Below are positions 46,630-57,376 of a stretch of 64,000 bases of DNA, one piece after another (position 1 is the first letter of the stretch; every line of letters begins with the position of its first letter). Source of the DNA: Macrotis lagotis (taxonomy: Eukaryota > Chordata > Mammalia > Peramelemorphia > Peramelidae); NCBI RefSeq assembly GCF_037893015.1, contig NC_133666.1:257926294-257990293 (forward strand). Reading direction: 5' to 3'. The translations under genes were made by a program, and so were the position numbers. Below the pieces are notes generated by a model. It was not told the origin of the DNA, ran no database searches, and was given only the letters and a program-made list of their open reading frames with translations.

Positions 46630-46949
46630 GAGAGCCTTCTTGTGTTTTCTTCATCAATAAAAGAACCCCAGTGGTCTTTGCAAGCCCCCTCCCCAAGCAT
46701 ATCCCATCCTATGCAATCTTCATCAGTTCACCCTTAGTCAAAAGGATCCCATGGCAACATAAACAAAACTATATTTTATGGGGAAAAGCCCTATATTTTC
46801 AAAAGCAAAATGATAATGAGAAGAGTGTACTGTTTTGCATTCAAAAATGTCTTAAATATCTGGCTTGATAGAAGATAGCTGAATTCTCATCTTTGTTTCC
46901 ACATTCAATCTGTTGCAATATATTGTTTTGGTTAAAGTATATGAAAAAA

Positions 46950-47109
46950 GGGGCATCTAGATGGCACAGTGAAAAGAGCCACCAGCCTTGGGGTCGGCAG
47001 TACCTGGGTTCAAATCCAACCTCGGACACTTAATAATTACCTAGCTGTGTGGCCTTGGGCAAGCCACTTAACCCCATTGCCTTGAAAAAAAATCTAAAAA
47101 AACAAAAAT
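46950..47109 (+). mobile_element. tRNA-derived SINE with perfect 16-bp TSD
   Basis: 'gggcatctagatggcacagtg..cttggggtcggcagtacctgggttcaaatcc..gtggccttgggcaagccactta'. TSD AAAGTATATGAAAAAA at 46934-46949 and 47110-47125, identical, so the insertion is fairly young. Confidence 0.96.
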
Positions 47110-47234
47110 AAAGTATATGAAAAAAATTCAGCCTCATGGAGATACAGATTTTGGAAAGGGAGGAGGATTTTCATAGGCTAATATTATCTTAGTGTTATGA
47201 AATCAATTTTGACTCACAAAGATACTTTTAGAAC

Positions 47235-47410
47235 TGCTAGTATAGTAGATAGAGACCTACATTTGGAAATCAAAGATTTGGGTTCATAAAATCCTGTCTT
47301 TGTTTTATATTGCCAATGTGATTTTTAGCAAATTATTTTACTCTCTGGACTTTACTTTTTTCATGTGTAAAATGAGAAGTTGGACTAAGATTATAGGCTT
47401 TACCCTGGAA
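47235..47410 (+). mobile_element. MIR/Ther-type SINE
   Basis: 'agtatagtagatagagacctacatttggaaatcaaagatttgggtt' with 'tttttcatgtgtaaaatgagaagttggact' in sense order. Confidence 0.65.
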
Positions 47411-47526
47411 GAGAATTTAGGGATATTTTATACAAATCTTTCATTGGGGAGGATGGGGTAAACTGCAAAGTTTATGCAACTATTGCTATTTTTTAATTTA
47501 TGTTTTTGATGTCAAATTGAACATTC

Positions 47527-47610
47527 CCCCCCTCCCCTTTTAGCACAGTACCTGGCACATAGTAGGCACTTAATAAACATTTATTGAATTGTATTGAATT
47601 TTTTGAATAA
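47527..47610 (+). mobile_element. L2/MIR 3' end
   Basis: 'agcacagtacctggcacatagtaggcacttaataaacatttattgaatt', a near-consensus terminal segment. Confidence 0.85.
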
Positions 47611-47724
47611 AACCATGCTAGATAATTTCTGAAATGAACTCTAAATCCTGTGACTCTCTAGCAATATCACTAATATATTATTAATAGCTAGCAAACTGTA
47701 TAATGCTGTTTCATTTATTTTTTT

Positions 47725-47858
47725 ATTTGTTTTCTGTAAGAGTGAGCTTAAGGGGCTTAATGGCCAGCAATATCAAGTGTCTGATCTTGGATTTGAACTC
47801 AGGTCCTCCTGACACCAGGGCTGATATTCTATCCACTACCAGACCCAGCTGCCCAAAA
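47725..47858 (-). mobile_element. tRNA-derived SINE
   Basis: Antisense: 'ggggcttaatggccagc', 'cttggatttgaactcaggtcctcctgacaccagggctgatattctatccact', 'cccagctgccc'. Confidence 0.8.
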
Positions 47859-47889
47859 TATTTAGTTTTAGATACATTATCATTTTTGA

Positions 47890-48070
47890 AACTTAGAACA
47901 GCTTTTTGAATTGGTATGCAGGCATTCATAGTCCCATTTTATAACTGATGAAACTGAGACTGATAGATTAAATGAACTATCTTTGTACACAGCTAGCAAA
48001 TTTCAGAGGTGGAATTTGAACTAATGTGTTCCCAACTCCAAAAGCAACACTGTATCTATTCAGTCTGTAC
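47890..48070 (-). mobile_element. MIR
   Basis: 'gtcccattttataactgatgaaactgagactgatagattaaatgaact', 'cacagctagcaaatttcagaggtggaatttgaacta' in antisense MIR order. Confidence 0.8.
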
Positions 48071-48079
48071 TATATCCCC

Positions 48080-49390
48080 TGCAGCCCCCTCAATCTATTC
48101 CCAGAAGTCCGATTTCACTGTTTCACTTAACCTTCAACATTGAGTACAGTTATGACCTTAAACATTTATATTGAGAAAGAATAGCCATGCTCATTTTAAT
48201 AACTTCCATTTGAGGGAGTGGGACTGGACTTGTGATTTTATTCATTTATGGAACTCCTAGGTGAAGCTCCCTCTTCTAATGCAGGTCAGCACCTTCTTTC
48301 AACATGATCTTAGAGGTCTAGGTACTTGCCCAGGATAACACAGCTAGTATGTGTTATAAAGACCTGATCTCCACTACAACACACTAAGTCCTATCACCAG
48401 AGTGGTGAGCAACAAAAATACTGTATATAGCAAAATCCACTCATCTTTTTTCAAGCTTTCAAGAAAAACTTGGTCCTTAGATAGTCCCTTTGTTTTAATG
48501 ATCTCTGAAGAATTTCAGCTCCTGGTTACTGGGATTTATTAATTTTGGTATTCTTCTGAGAATAACTGCAGTGTTGGCAAAATCAGGAAACCACAGAGTT
48601 CTTTCTGCACACTTATTGCAATTTCCATACTTGAAATGTAACAATGAATCTCTGAGTCATTGTCCAATCTGTGTCTCAAATTTTATTTCCTTGCCTTTTG
48701 ATAATGGCACAAAAGGAAGAGTTCCTGCCTAAATCAGGTGGTTTTTAATCATGTCCCTTATCCATTATTCCTCTCAACCATGCTTAGATACTTATGGACA
48801 CAAATGTGGCAGGTTTTGCTTGACTTGAGTACATGCTGAGGACCATGGTGGAAAGGAACTCAAATCAAGCACTGATAGAGATGGGTGGCATTGTAAAGAA
48901 AGTTTCAACCTGTTTTATTGATGGGTTTAATGCATTTTTCCTTCAATGCATCTATGGAAAGTTAAAGCAAACAAAACTGTCTACAAACAGACTTGCCAGA
49001 ACCTAGAAACAAATGTGCTGTAACAGAGAAATGTTCCAGTGCCATGAATTTGTAATCTCATTTCTTCAGGAGTCATTCTACATTAACCTTTTAATAGGCA
49101 ACAGAATAAAAAAAGTGCCTTTGTGAATTTGTGACTGTTGCATATAAAAAACAAAGAAATAAAGAAAATCAAGAAAAAGGTGTAATTGGAAAAAAGAAGT
49201 AAGAATAAAACAGCTCTTCCCCCCCATCCTCCTTAATATTATTATTTTTTTTTTTTTGCTTTGACATAGTATTGGTGCTGCTCATAGACTTGTTAAGTAA
49301 ACCAAGCTTTGACTTTATAAACTCAGGAACAAAGATTAAATTAATGCATAGCTACTGAATGGAGAGAAGGAATACTGTTACTGATTCACC
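48080..49390. other. mostly repeat-poor stretch
   Basis: Apart from a short antisense MIR trace at about 48310-48395 ('acttgcccaggataacacagctag') I recognise no repeat. Base composition is slightly more even than in neighbours. No convincing open frame. Candidate unique or conserved non-coding DNA, by exclusion only. Confidence 0.4.
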
Positions 49391-49394
49391 CCTC

Positions 49395-49557
49395 TGTGAC
49401 AGAGGAGAATGTGCTTTGGATCTGGAGTCAGATAGCTTATGACCTTTAGCCAAATTGCTTCGTGTGAATCTCATTTTTTTCATCTTGTAAAATAAGGGAG
49501 TAGGGTTAGATGACCTCATAGGTCCCTTACATTTCTAAATCTGTGATCCTTAGAAGA
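49395..49557 (+). mobile_element. MIR/Ther-type SINE
   Basis: 'tggatctggagtcagatagcttatgacctttagcc', 'ttttcatcttgtaaaataag', 'agatgacctcataggtcccttacatttctaaatctgtgatcc'. Confidence 0.75.
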
Positions 49558-49589
49558 TCTTTGCAAATTCTAATCCTCCTTTAACATTT

Positions 49590-49805
49590 TTTATTATTAT
49601 TCAGTTGCTTCAGTCTTGTAAACTTCTTTGTGATTTCATTTGGGTTTTCTTGTCAAAGATATTGGAATGGTTTATTCTTTCCTTCTTCAGTTTATTTTTC
49701 AGATGAGGGTACAGGGTTGAGTGACTTCCCCATGGTCATACATCTAGTATGTGTCTGGATCTTCCTGTCTCTACACCCAGCATCCTATCCTATCTGACCT
49801 GACCT
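49590..49805 (-). mobile_element. SINE with RTE-like 3' tail
   Basis: Antisense SINE: 'tattcagttgcttcagtcttg', 'catttgggttttcttgtcaaagatattggaatggttta', 'gttgagtgacttccccatggtcatac'. Same family as 61490-61725. Confidence 0.75.
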
Positions 49806-50029
49806 TCCTTATTTTTATATCTCTATTTTTCCCAAGTTAGTAGGACAGTTCTTTTGGCTATCCCTCTCTTCATCCCTAGTCTTATAAAGAGATGCTAATA
49901 GGAATTTATGATTACAAAGACTTTTTGATCCTTTTTTTCCTTCTGGAATTAAGAATTTCTTGACTGCCAAAGGCATCTTTTACAAAGGATAGCAGGTATA
50001 ATAGAAAGAACATTGAATTTGTGTCAATG

Positions 50030-50510
50030 GGGCTTTGAATCCTAGTGATCCTTCCTTTCTACATTTCATCTCTGCAAACTCATCATTCTACAACTCACAG
50101 TTCCTATCCCTGCCCTGGACCACCTCCTTCCCTCTGACTGGAAATAGTGGATACTGGCCATTTGAGATCTTCCAGTATTTAAGGAGGACACCCAAGGAAT
50201 CCTCATCATCCTGCTCTCAACTATTTTTCTGGACTTCATCTGCAGAAATTCATCATTCTGCAAAATGAAATAAACTCTCAAACACAGAGATCATTTCCTT
50301 CCTTGGCTGCAGAACTGTATTATGGCTAAAAGCAGCACCTTCCCCCATCACTCCCACCTTATCTTTTTAACTTCTTTTTATTTATTGTCTCTTCCATTAA
50401 ATAAGTGAACTCCCTGAGGAAAGAAGTTATCTTCTGCCTGCCTTTGTATCCTCAAAGTTTCACATGGTGCCTGACATGCATGTGTTAGCCACTTAGACTT
50501 TTTTTTTTAA
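50030..50510 (+). mobile_element. L2-like 3' region
   Basis: Only the end is diagnostic: 'agtgaactccctgaggaaagaagtt', 'ctgcctttgtatcctcaaagtttcacatggtgcctgacatgc'. The preceding 350 bases are pyrimidine-rich and share general layout with 62650-63110. The open frames 50035-50268 (+) and 50066-50281 (-) have no family resemblance. Confidence 0.5.
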
Positions 50511-50524
50511 TTAGCGCTGATTCT

Positions 50525-50650
50525 GTCTTTCCTTATTAGCATCACTTTGGCTAGATTACTTTACCTACTTGGGTATGACTTTTCACATCTGTAAAAGTTG
50601 TGTTAAATGACTTTTAAGGTTTATTCCAGATCTAAATTATATGGTCATTT
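50525..50650 (+). mobile_element. MIR/Ther-type SINE 3' part
   Basis: 'ttcacatctgtaaaagttgtgttaaatgacttttaaggtttattccagatctaaattatatggtc' in sense order. Confidence 0.6.
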
Positions 50651-50654
50651 GACT

Positions 50655-51320
50655 GGATTTTATTTTAGTTGATAATATTTTAAAGGAACTTCCTAAGCAA
50701 ATGATTTTATATATCTATTTTTTTTCTGAATGTCTATATCAGGCAGGTCTGGGGTCATAATACCCTTTCCACAAAAGGAAGCCCTCTCCAGCTGTATATT
50801 TTTATGATCCTGGTAATTATTTGGAGATGATTAATCTCCTATTTTTCCATTTCAGGTCTGAGTCAAGAGGAGGACTGAAACTGATCATAATAATATAATC
50901 TTCAAAATTCTAGTGGGTATTTTGGTCCAGAAAGAGAGTTTTAATGGTTGAATAGGGTTATCCCAGAAGATGATGAATATTTTTATTGTTCCTATGGACC
51001 CAACTTCAATTTTCTGTGAGAAAAGAAGAGAGTAGGCACTGCTAATCTGGAAGTTGTCCAATTACTTATCAGATTTTTCTCATGCCCCACTCTTTCCTCA
51101 GGAAAAAAAAACTTCAGTTCATTGGTTATCAATCAAAATATCCATTGATTTTACAGTGATCATGGTTATATCCACTTTTCAACAGTCACATATCTGAAGT
51201 CTTACTCAGTTTTATTTTAGTGCTATATTCTGATTCTGTCTGCTTCTTACCTTTCCCTTCTGACTTCGAAGTTGGATGATGGGCTATCAGGTAACTTCTT
51301 AGAAAAATTTAAGAAATAGA
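50655..51320. other. unassigned sequence
   Basis: Nothing recognised. Confidence 0.4.
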
Positions 51321-51321
51321 G

Positions 51322-52069
51322 GGTTGCAATCAAGATGGTAGATTCAAGACAGGAACTCAGTTGAATTCTTCTAACATTCTCAGTGAAACAACTTTAAAGT
51401 AATTTTTCAAATCAAATTCTGAAGAACTAGAGCCAATATAATGATGAGGCAAGATAATTTACAACTTAAGACAATTTAGAAGGTCATCAAGAGAGGTCTG
51501 TGACACCAACAGAAGATCTGATTGGAGTGCAGGGTATCTCAATGCAACAAAGGCATCTGAAACAGTGGGAGCAGCACGTTTTGAAATTCTCCACCCAAGG
51601 ATGGTAAAATGATCAGACAACTGGTTAGAAAGATCTTAGGGGACCTTTTGCTGGGATTGGGTACAATAATCTGTTTCATTGTCAATATGTTGTTTTGAAT
51701 TGCAGTACTAAGGCAAAGAGGAGCATTAGCTCTTCTGGTTACATGAGACCAGAACCATGATCCAGTTATAGCATGAAGTATTTATGGCTATTGACAAGAG
51801 AATAGTGGTCCTGGTCTCAGTTTTAAGGGAGAAAGAATGACTAGTACTTACAATCACAGAGAACAGAGGCACTAGTTCCAGTTTCAATGCTGAAAAGTGT
51901 ACTATCTATTGAGATGACAGTAGCAAGGTATCTTCCTGGATAAAGATCTGAACCCATGCTAGGAGAGCAGCAACTATGCCTCTCCTTGGATCATACCACT
52001 CTGGAAGAACTAAAAACTTACTAGATTTCAGAAATTCTGAAAATAATAGTTCAAAAAAATCCCTAAATA
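51322..52069 (+). mobile_element. L1 5' UTR fragment (first of two L1 5' ends in series)
   Basis: Opens with 'atcaagatggtagattcaag' and contains 'gacaatttagaaggtcatc', 'gagaggtctgtgacacc' and 'gagagcagcaactatgcctc', which I associate with marsupial L1 5' UTRs. No ORF1 follows; a second L1 5' end begins at 52070. Confidence 0.6.
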
Positions 52070-52223
52070 CTTCTGGCCAAGTTGGCAGAGAGAAGACAGG
52101 CACTGTGCTAAGTGTTCTTGTTTCCCTCTCAAAAATAACATGAGGACTTCCAGCCAAGATGGTGGTGAAAAGAAAGGCATTGTGATAAGTGCTCCTCTTT
52201 CCCCTCAAAAGTATCATGAGAGA
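52070..52223 (+). repeat. two tandem units of about 77 bp at an L1 5' end
   Basis: Unit 1 (52070-52146) and unit 2 (52147-52223) align base for base: 'cttctggccaagttggcag' against 'cttccagccaagatggtgg', 'cactgtgctaagtgttcttg' against 'cattgtgataagtgctcctc', and both end in 'catgag'. Roughly 75% identity by eye. Confidence 0.8.
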
Positions 52224-52708
52224 AAACTCTTAACAGACATTCAATCAACAAAACCCAGAAAGAGAAGCTAGGAGAAGAACACCTACCAGGAAGGCCTGTC
52301 TCAGGAGACCATGGGTGAGCCAGGAGATGAGAGCAGAGGATCAGCACAGGGACAGCAGCTGAGGGAAGACCGAGGGCTAACTTCAGCCATAGGGATGTCA
52401 GTGAGTGGCGAGTGCAACATCCAACTTTAGCTGTGGAGTCCTTAGCTGGGAGGAAAGAAAATATGGGAGGGTGACTTCCAGTACAGAGTCTCAGAACACA
52501 CCTGGAGAACAATCAGCTGGGCTGGGGACCTGAGCTCCCTAATTTATTTAAAATAAGTAAAATCTTAGCCAAACAATTACAACAAGTTATCACTAGCATA
52601 ATACAGTATCATCAAGTAGGATTTATCCCAGGAATGCAGGGTTAGCTCAATATTAGGAAAACTGTAAGTATACTTAATTTTATCAATAACATACCTATTA
52701 GTAATCAT

Positions 52709-53670
52709 ATGATCATATCAATAGATGCTGAAAAAGCTTTTGACAAAATACAGCACCCATTCCTACTAAAAACACTAGAGAGTGTAGGAATAAATGGTTT
52801 GTTTCTTAGAATAATAAGCAATATCTATCTGAAACCATCAACAAGCATTATATGCAATGGGGATAGGCTTGAGGCATTCCCAATAACATCAGGGGTGAAA
52901 CAAGGATGCCCATTATCTCCACTACTATTCAATATCATATTAGAAATGTTAGCCTCAGCAATAAGACAAAAAAAATGAAGGAATTAGAATTGGGAAGGAA
53001 GAGACAAAACTCTCACTCTTTGCAGATGACATGATAGTATACCTAGAGAATCCCAAAAAGTCATCTATAAAACTACTAGAAATAATTACCAACATTAGCA
53101 AAGTAGGAGGATATAAAATAAACTCTCATAAATCCTCAACATTTCTCTATATGACTAGCAAGATACAGCATAAAGAGCTAGAAAGAGAAAACCCAAAGTA
53201 ACATAGACTGAAAAACTTTTTGAAAACAATTACAAAACTCTTCTCACACAAATAAAATCAGATTTAAATACCTGGGCAAACATCAACAGTCCATGGATAG
53301 ACTGGGCTAATATAATAAAAATGACAATTCTAACAAAACTAAACTACTTGTTTAGTGCCCTACCAATCAAAATTCCAAACAATTACTTTAATGAGTTTGA
53401 AAAAATTACAAGTAAATTTATATGGAAAAATAAAAAGTCAAGAATTTCCAGGGATTCAATGATAAAAAGTATAAAAGAAGATGGCTTAGCCTTACCAGAT
53501 CTAAAATTATATTGCAAAGCATCAGTCATCAAAACTGTCTGGTATTGGCTAAGAAATAGAGTCATGGATTGGTGGAATACACTAGATGCAATAACAGGAA
53601 ATGATTATATTAATCAACTGTTTGATAATCCCAGAGTCCAACTATTGGGATCAAACCTCCCTCTTCAATA
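52709..53670 (+). pseudogene. L1 ORF2 reverse-transcriptase domain, the best preserved here
   Basis: The first open block (52709-52978) contains '[18 protein letters not shown]' and '[14 protein letters not shown]', the RT motifs with the first catalytic Asp. An A-run at about 52966-52975 gives a frameshift. '[12 protein letters not shown]' (catalytic box intact) follows near 53017-53055 in another frame. After more damage a block at 53321-53671 has the thumb/post-RT text 'LNYLFSALPIKIPNNYF'. RT copies L1 RNA into DNA at the target; this copy cannot make a full protein. Confidence 0.9.
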
Positions 53671-53872
53671 AAAACTGTTGGGAAAGTTGGAAGTTAATAC
53701 GGAAGAAACTTAGATTAGACCAATACCTCACACCTATACCAAGATAAGATCCAAATGGATACATGATTTAGACATAAAAAGCAATATTATAAGCAAACTA
53801 GAAGATCAAGGAATAGTTTACCTGTCAGATCTATGGAAAGGGAAACAGTTTATGACTAAAGAAGAGATAGAG

Positions 53873-54596
53873 GGGCAGAGCCAAGATGGTGACAGGAGAG
53901 GACCTTCTCTCAGTTGCTCTGGAGCAAAACTTATAAACTAAGGACTGTAACTATATTTTCAAGAGACAGAACCTACAGAGGGATCCAGTGAGGCAATTCT
54001 CCAACACAAGGTAACCTGGAAAAGAGCAGAAATGCTGGGCTCCATGGGTTCAGAGCGGTGGTACACCAGAGCGGTGGCCCACCAGAGTGAAGGAACTTCA
54101 GCCTCCTGGAGGCAGCCCCATGACACTGGGAGCCCCTGTTCACAGCAGCTGGGAGGACAGTTTCCTGACATACACACAAGGGATCATCAAGCACAACTTG
54201 GGGGAATGGTGGGGGGACCTCTGCCAGAGTGAGCACATGAAGCCCAGCCCTCAGGGCACACAGCGAACAGCATGGCCAGGGAAGCCCAGCTCCAGGAACA
54301 GGAAGCAGAAGCTGGTAAGAAGGAGCCCCCAGGGCATGAGCACATTGAGCATAGGAGAGGGGAATAAAGAGAGACTGCCAAGCTCTATCCTCTGTCCCTG
54401 GAAAAGGACTCTGGGCTCTGACCACATTCAGATCCTCATCGCAGTCTAGGAGGCCTCCCCATAGAAGAGGAGGGCCCCCCCACCTCCAACTCATGGCAGA
54501 CGGGGGCCCTTATTGTTGTTCACAGACCAGGAGGGAGGACAGAGCCTCACACACTGAGATCCTTGTGGGGGGTGTCCCTAAAGCTCAGGAAGAAAA
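53873..54596 (+). promoter_or_regulatory. 5' UTR of the HAL1-like element
   Basis: The most GC-rich part of the window. Contains 'gcagagccaagatgg' at its start and ends just before the ORF1 ATG. Several open frames on both strands (53973-54494, 54087-54449 and others) lie wholly within it, overlap each other and have no family resemblance. By analogy with L1 it should hold an internal promoter; not demonstrated. Confidence 0.6.
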
Positions 54597-55625
54597 ATGA
54601 GCAAGCAGAGAAACAAGAAGAACACCATTGAGAAATACATTATCTATGATCCCAAGAAGGATCAAAACACTCAATCTGAAGATGAGGAGGTACAAGCTCC
54701 TGCATCTAAAGACTCCAAGAAAAACAGAAATTGGGCTCAGGCCATGACAGAACTCAAAAAAAGACTTTGAAAATCAAGTGAGGGAGATAGAGGAAAAATT
54801 GGGAAAAGAAATGACAGAGATGCAGGAAAAACAAGAAAATGAAGTCAGCAGCTTAGTCAAGGAGATTCAAAAAATACTGAAGAAAATAGCATGCTATAAA
54901 CCAGCTTAGGTCAAATGCATAAAACAGTTCAAAAAGGTAGTGAGGAGAAGAATGTTTTAAAAAGAAGAATTGGCCAGAGGTAAAAGGAGATAAGAAAGCT
55001 CTCTGAGGAAAATAAATCCTTCATACAAAGAAAAGAACTCAGGGAGAATGCTGCTTTTATGAGAAATCAGGACTCAATACTTCAAAACCAAAAGAATGAA
55101 AAATTAGAAGAAAATGTGAAACATCTCACTGAAAAAACAACTGATATGGAAAACAGATTGAGGAAAGATAATTTAAAAATTATTGGAATACCTGAAAGTT
55201 ATGACCAGGAAAAGACCCTTGACATAATTTTCAAAGAATTATTACAGGAAAATTGCCCTGATACCCTAGAGGCAGAGGGTAAAATAGAAATGGAGAGAAT
55301 CCACCAATCTCTCTGAGAAAGAGATAAAAAAACCAACCCCCAGGAATACTATAGCCAAGTTCCAGAACTCCCAAGTCAAAGAGAAAATATTACAAGCAGC
55401 CAGAAAGAAACAATGCATATATTGTGGAGCTGCAGTCAGGATCACACAGGACTTAGCAGCAACTACATTAAAAGCTCATAGGGCTTGGAATAAAATATTC
55501 CAGAAGGCAAAAGAGCTTAAAATGCAACCAAGAATGAACTACCCAGCAAAACTGAATGTCCTCTTCCAGGGAAAAAGATGGACTTTCAATGAACCAGGGT
55601 AATTTCAAATGTTCCTGATGTAATG
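54597..55625 (+). pseudogene. HAL1-like ORF1 relic
   Basis: ATG at 54597; N-terminus 'MSKQRNKKNTIEKYI', acidic/basic linker, then 'ENQVREIEEKLGKEMTEMQ' and further coiled-coil heptads (54770-55140). RNA-recognition block is 'MENRLRKDNLKIIGIPES' (about 55147-55200) and the C-terminal domain runs to 'GKRWTFNEPG' near 55600. Damage: an extra A near 54765, a frameshift near 54910-54960 and another near 55310. About 340 residues originally, the usual L1 ORF1 size. L1 ORF1p coats element RNA as a trimer. Confidence 0.85.
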
Positions 55626-56186
55626 ACCAGAGCTGAACAGGTTTGATCTTCAAATACAGGACTCAGGTGAAGCATAGAGAGTGGAAGAGAAAAGGAAAAT
55701 ATGAGGGACTTAATAATGATGAACTACATGTATTCTTGTATAGAAAAATGACTCTGTTAATACTTATATGAACCTTCTCATTTAATAGAGCATGTAAAAG
55801 GAGCTTTTATAGATGAACACAGGAGAAACCCAAATTTGAAGATATATTGTGGTGTAAAAATGGAGTCAATAGATAAAAGGGAAATATAATGGGAGAAAGA
55901 AAAAGGAGGGGAGGAATAGGCTAATATATTTCATATAATAAGGTGTTTTTCTTTATTACAATGACCTATTGCAATGATATGGAACGGGGGAAGGTGAGGG
56001 GGAATGAGGGAATATTGGCTCTTATCAGAGATGGCTAGGAGAGGAAACAGCATATATTCTCAATGGGGTATAGACATCTGTAGTAAGAAGGAGAGAAGGG
56101 GGACGGGGGGAAGGGGGTGGGGATGTGAATGATGGAGGAGAGGATGGACTATGGGGGGAGAGTGGTCAGAAATAACACATTTTCTT

Positions 56187-56345
56187 TTTTACTTCTTGCA
56201 AGGGGCTGGGATTGGATGGCTTGTCCAGGACCTTAGGGCTGGGTGGATGTTGGGTAAGGGGTGGTATGTGGGTTCATGGCCTCTTGGCCCCAGGGCTAGG
56301 GATCTGTCTGCTGTGCCATTCAACTATCCTACAGCAGATACAGAG
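56187..56345 (-). mobile_element. SINE, GC-rich variant, first of three in HAL1-like 3' UTR
   Basis: Antisense SINE: 'ttcttgcaaggggctgggattggatggcttgtccagg', 'gatgttgggtaaggg', 'ctgctgtgccattcaac'. Confidence 0.75.
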
Positions 56346-56539
56346 TGAAAGGAGAAAGAAAATATAGTTCATGGTAGTAGAGGAGTATGAATGGAGAGAG
56401 TTATGATCAGCAATTGCAATGGTGGAAAAATATAGAAGTAACTTTTGTGATGGACTTATCCTAAAGAATGTGATCCACCTGTGACAGAGCTAGTGGTGTT
56501 AGAACACAGACTGAAGCACATTTTTATCATTATTATTTT

Positions 56540-56686
56540 CTAGGGTATGTTGCAGGGCAAATGGGACTGGATGGCCTGCCTGGGGCTGCACAGCTGGGTG
56601 ATTGTTGGGTGTCTGAGGCTGGATTTGGACCTGGGTGCTCCTAGCTCAAGGGCCAGTGCTTTGTCTGCCACCTAGCCACCCCTACT
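56540..56686 (-). mobile_element. SINE, GC-rich variant, second of three
   Basis: Antisense: 'ttgcagggcaaatgggactggatggcctgcctggggctgc', 'gattgttgggtgtctgaggctggatttgg', 'ctgccacctagccacccc'. Confidence 0.85.
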
Positions 56687-56714
56687 ATTATTATTATTGC
56701 GATTTTATTTTATT

Positions 56715-56872
56715 TGGGGTCTTTTTTAATTTTGGTTTTTGTAGGGCAATGGGGGTTGGGGTGACTTGCATGGGGTCACATAGCTGGGTGATTGTTGGGT
56801 CTCTGGGGCCAGATTTGGGCTCGGGTGCTCCTGGCTCCAGGGTAAGTGCTCCATCCATTTCACCACCTGGCA
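56715..56872 (-). mobile_element. SINE, GC-rich variant, third of three
   Basis: Antisense: 'tttgtagggcaatgggggttggggtgacttgc', 'gattgttgggtctctggggccagatttggg', 'ctccatccatttcaccacctgg'. It shares 'gattgttgggt.tctg' with the second SINE, in place of the usual 'attattaagtgtctg'. Confidence 0.85.
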
Positions 56873-56884
56873 ATACCTACAATC

Positions 56885-56969
<85 letters not shown>

Positions 56970-56981
56970 ATTATTATTATT
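56885..56981 (+). repeat. (TTA)n(TTG)n compound microsatellite
   Basis: About 16 TTA units change to about 11 TTG units, then back to a few TTA. Yields poly-Leu, poly-Tyr and poly-Cys frames that are artefacts. Confidence 0.97.
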
Positions 56982-57364
56982 TTATGTTAATTTTAATTTT
57001 TTCCTCTTCCCTTTACTTCATTGATTATGCAGGTCTATATTTTCATGGGGGGAGGGGGTATTATGTTTACTCTTTAACAAGAATATTTTAGTATTGTATA
57101 AAAACATTATTGGTACAAAATAAGACTAAATAAATAAGTAAAAAAGAAAATATAGAGAACATTATTAAATACAAACTAGATAATTTTGATTACATTCAAT
57201 TAAAAAGCTTTGCCACAGGCAAATCCACTGTAACCAAGATAAAAAAGAAATACAGCAAATTGGGAAACAATTTTTATACAGTATTTGTGACAAAGGACTC
57301 ATTTCTTAAATATATAATTCATATTCATATTTGTAGTCCTATTCATATTTATATATTTATATTG

Positions 57365-57376
57365 AGAGAGAGAGAG
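57365..57376 (+). repeat. short (GA)n
   Basis: Six GA units inside L1 ORF2. Confidence 0.8.

Larger units (their letters stand above)
53873..57142 (+). mobile_element. HAL1-like element: 5' UTR, ORF1, 3' UTR, no ORF2; inserted in L1
   Basis: Starts 'ggcagagccaagatggtgac' (GC-rich 5' UTR to 54596), ORF1 relic 54597 to about 55625, then a 1.5-kb 3' UTR ending in an A-rich tail ('agactaaataaataag..aaaaa'). Host L1 ORF2 continues in register on both sides. TSD AAAGAAGAGATAGAG (53858-53872) and AAAGAAAATATAGAG (57143-57157), two mismatches. Hence a self-contained ORF1-only LINE, as described for HAL1. Three antisense SINEs and a TTA/TTG repeat lie in its 3' UTR. Confidence 0.82.

Noticed and set aside
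50035..50281. Overlapping 70-77 residue frames, considered as a small exon
   Set aside because: No family resemblance, no splice signals that decide a reading, and L2-like sequence follows.
52129..52512. 127-residue antisense open frame
   Set aside because: It is the reverse of an L1 5' UTR.
53973..54494. 173-residue antisense open frame, and overlapping frames 54032-54449
   Set aside because: All lie in the GC-rich 5' UTR of the HAL1-like element, overlap each other on both strands, and resemble no protein family.
56635..57091. Poly-Leu, poly-Tyr and poly-Cys open frames
   Set aside because: Translation of the (TTA)n(TTG)n microsatellite.
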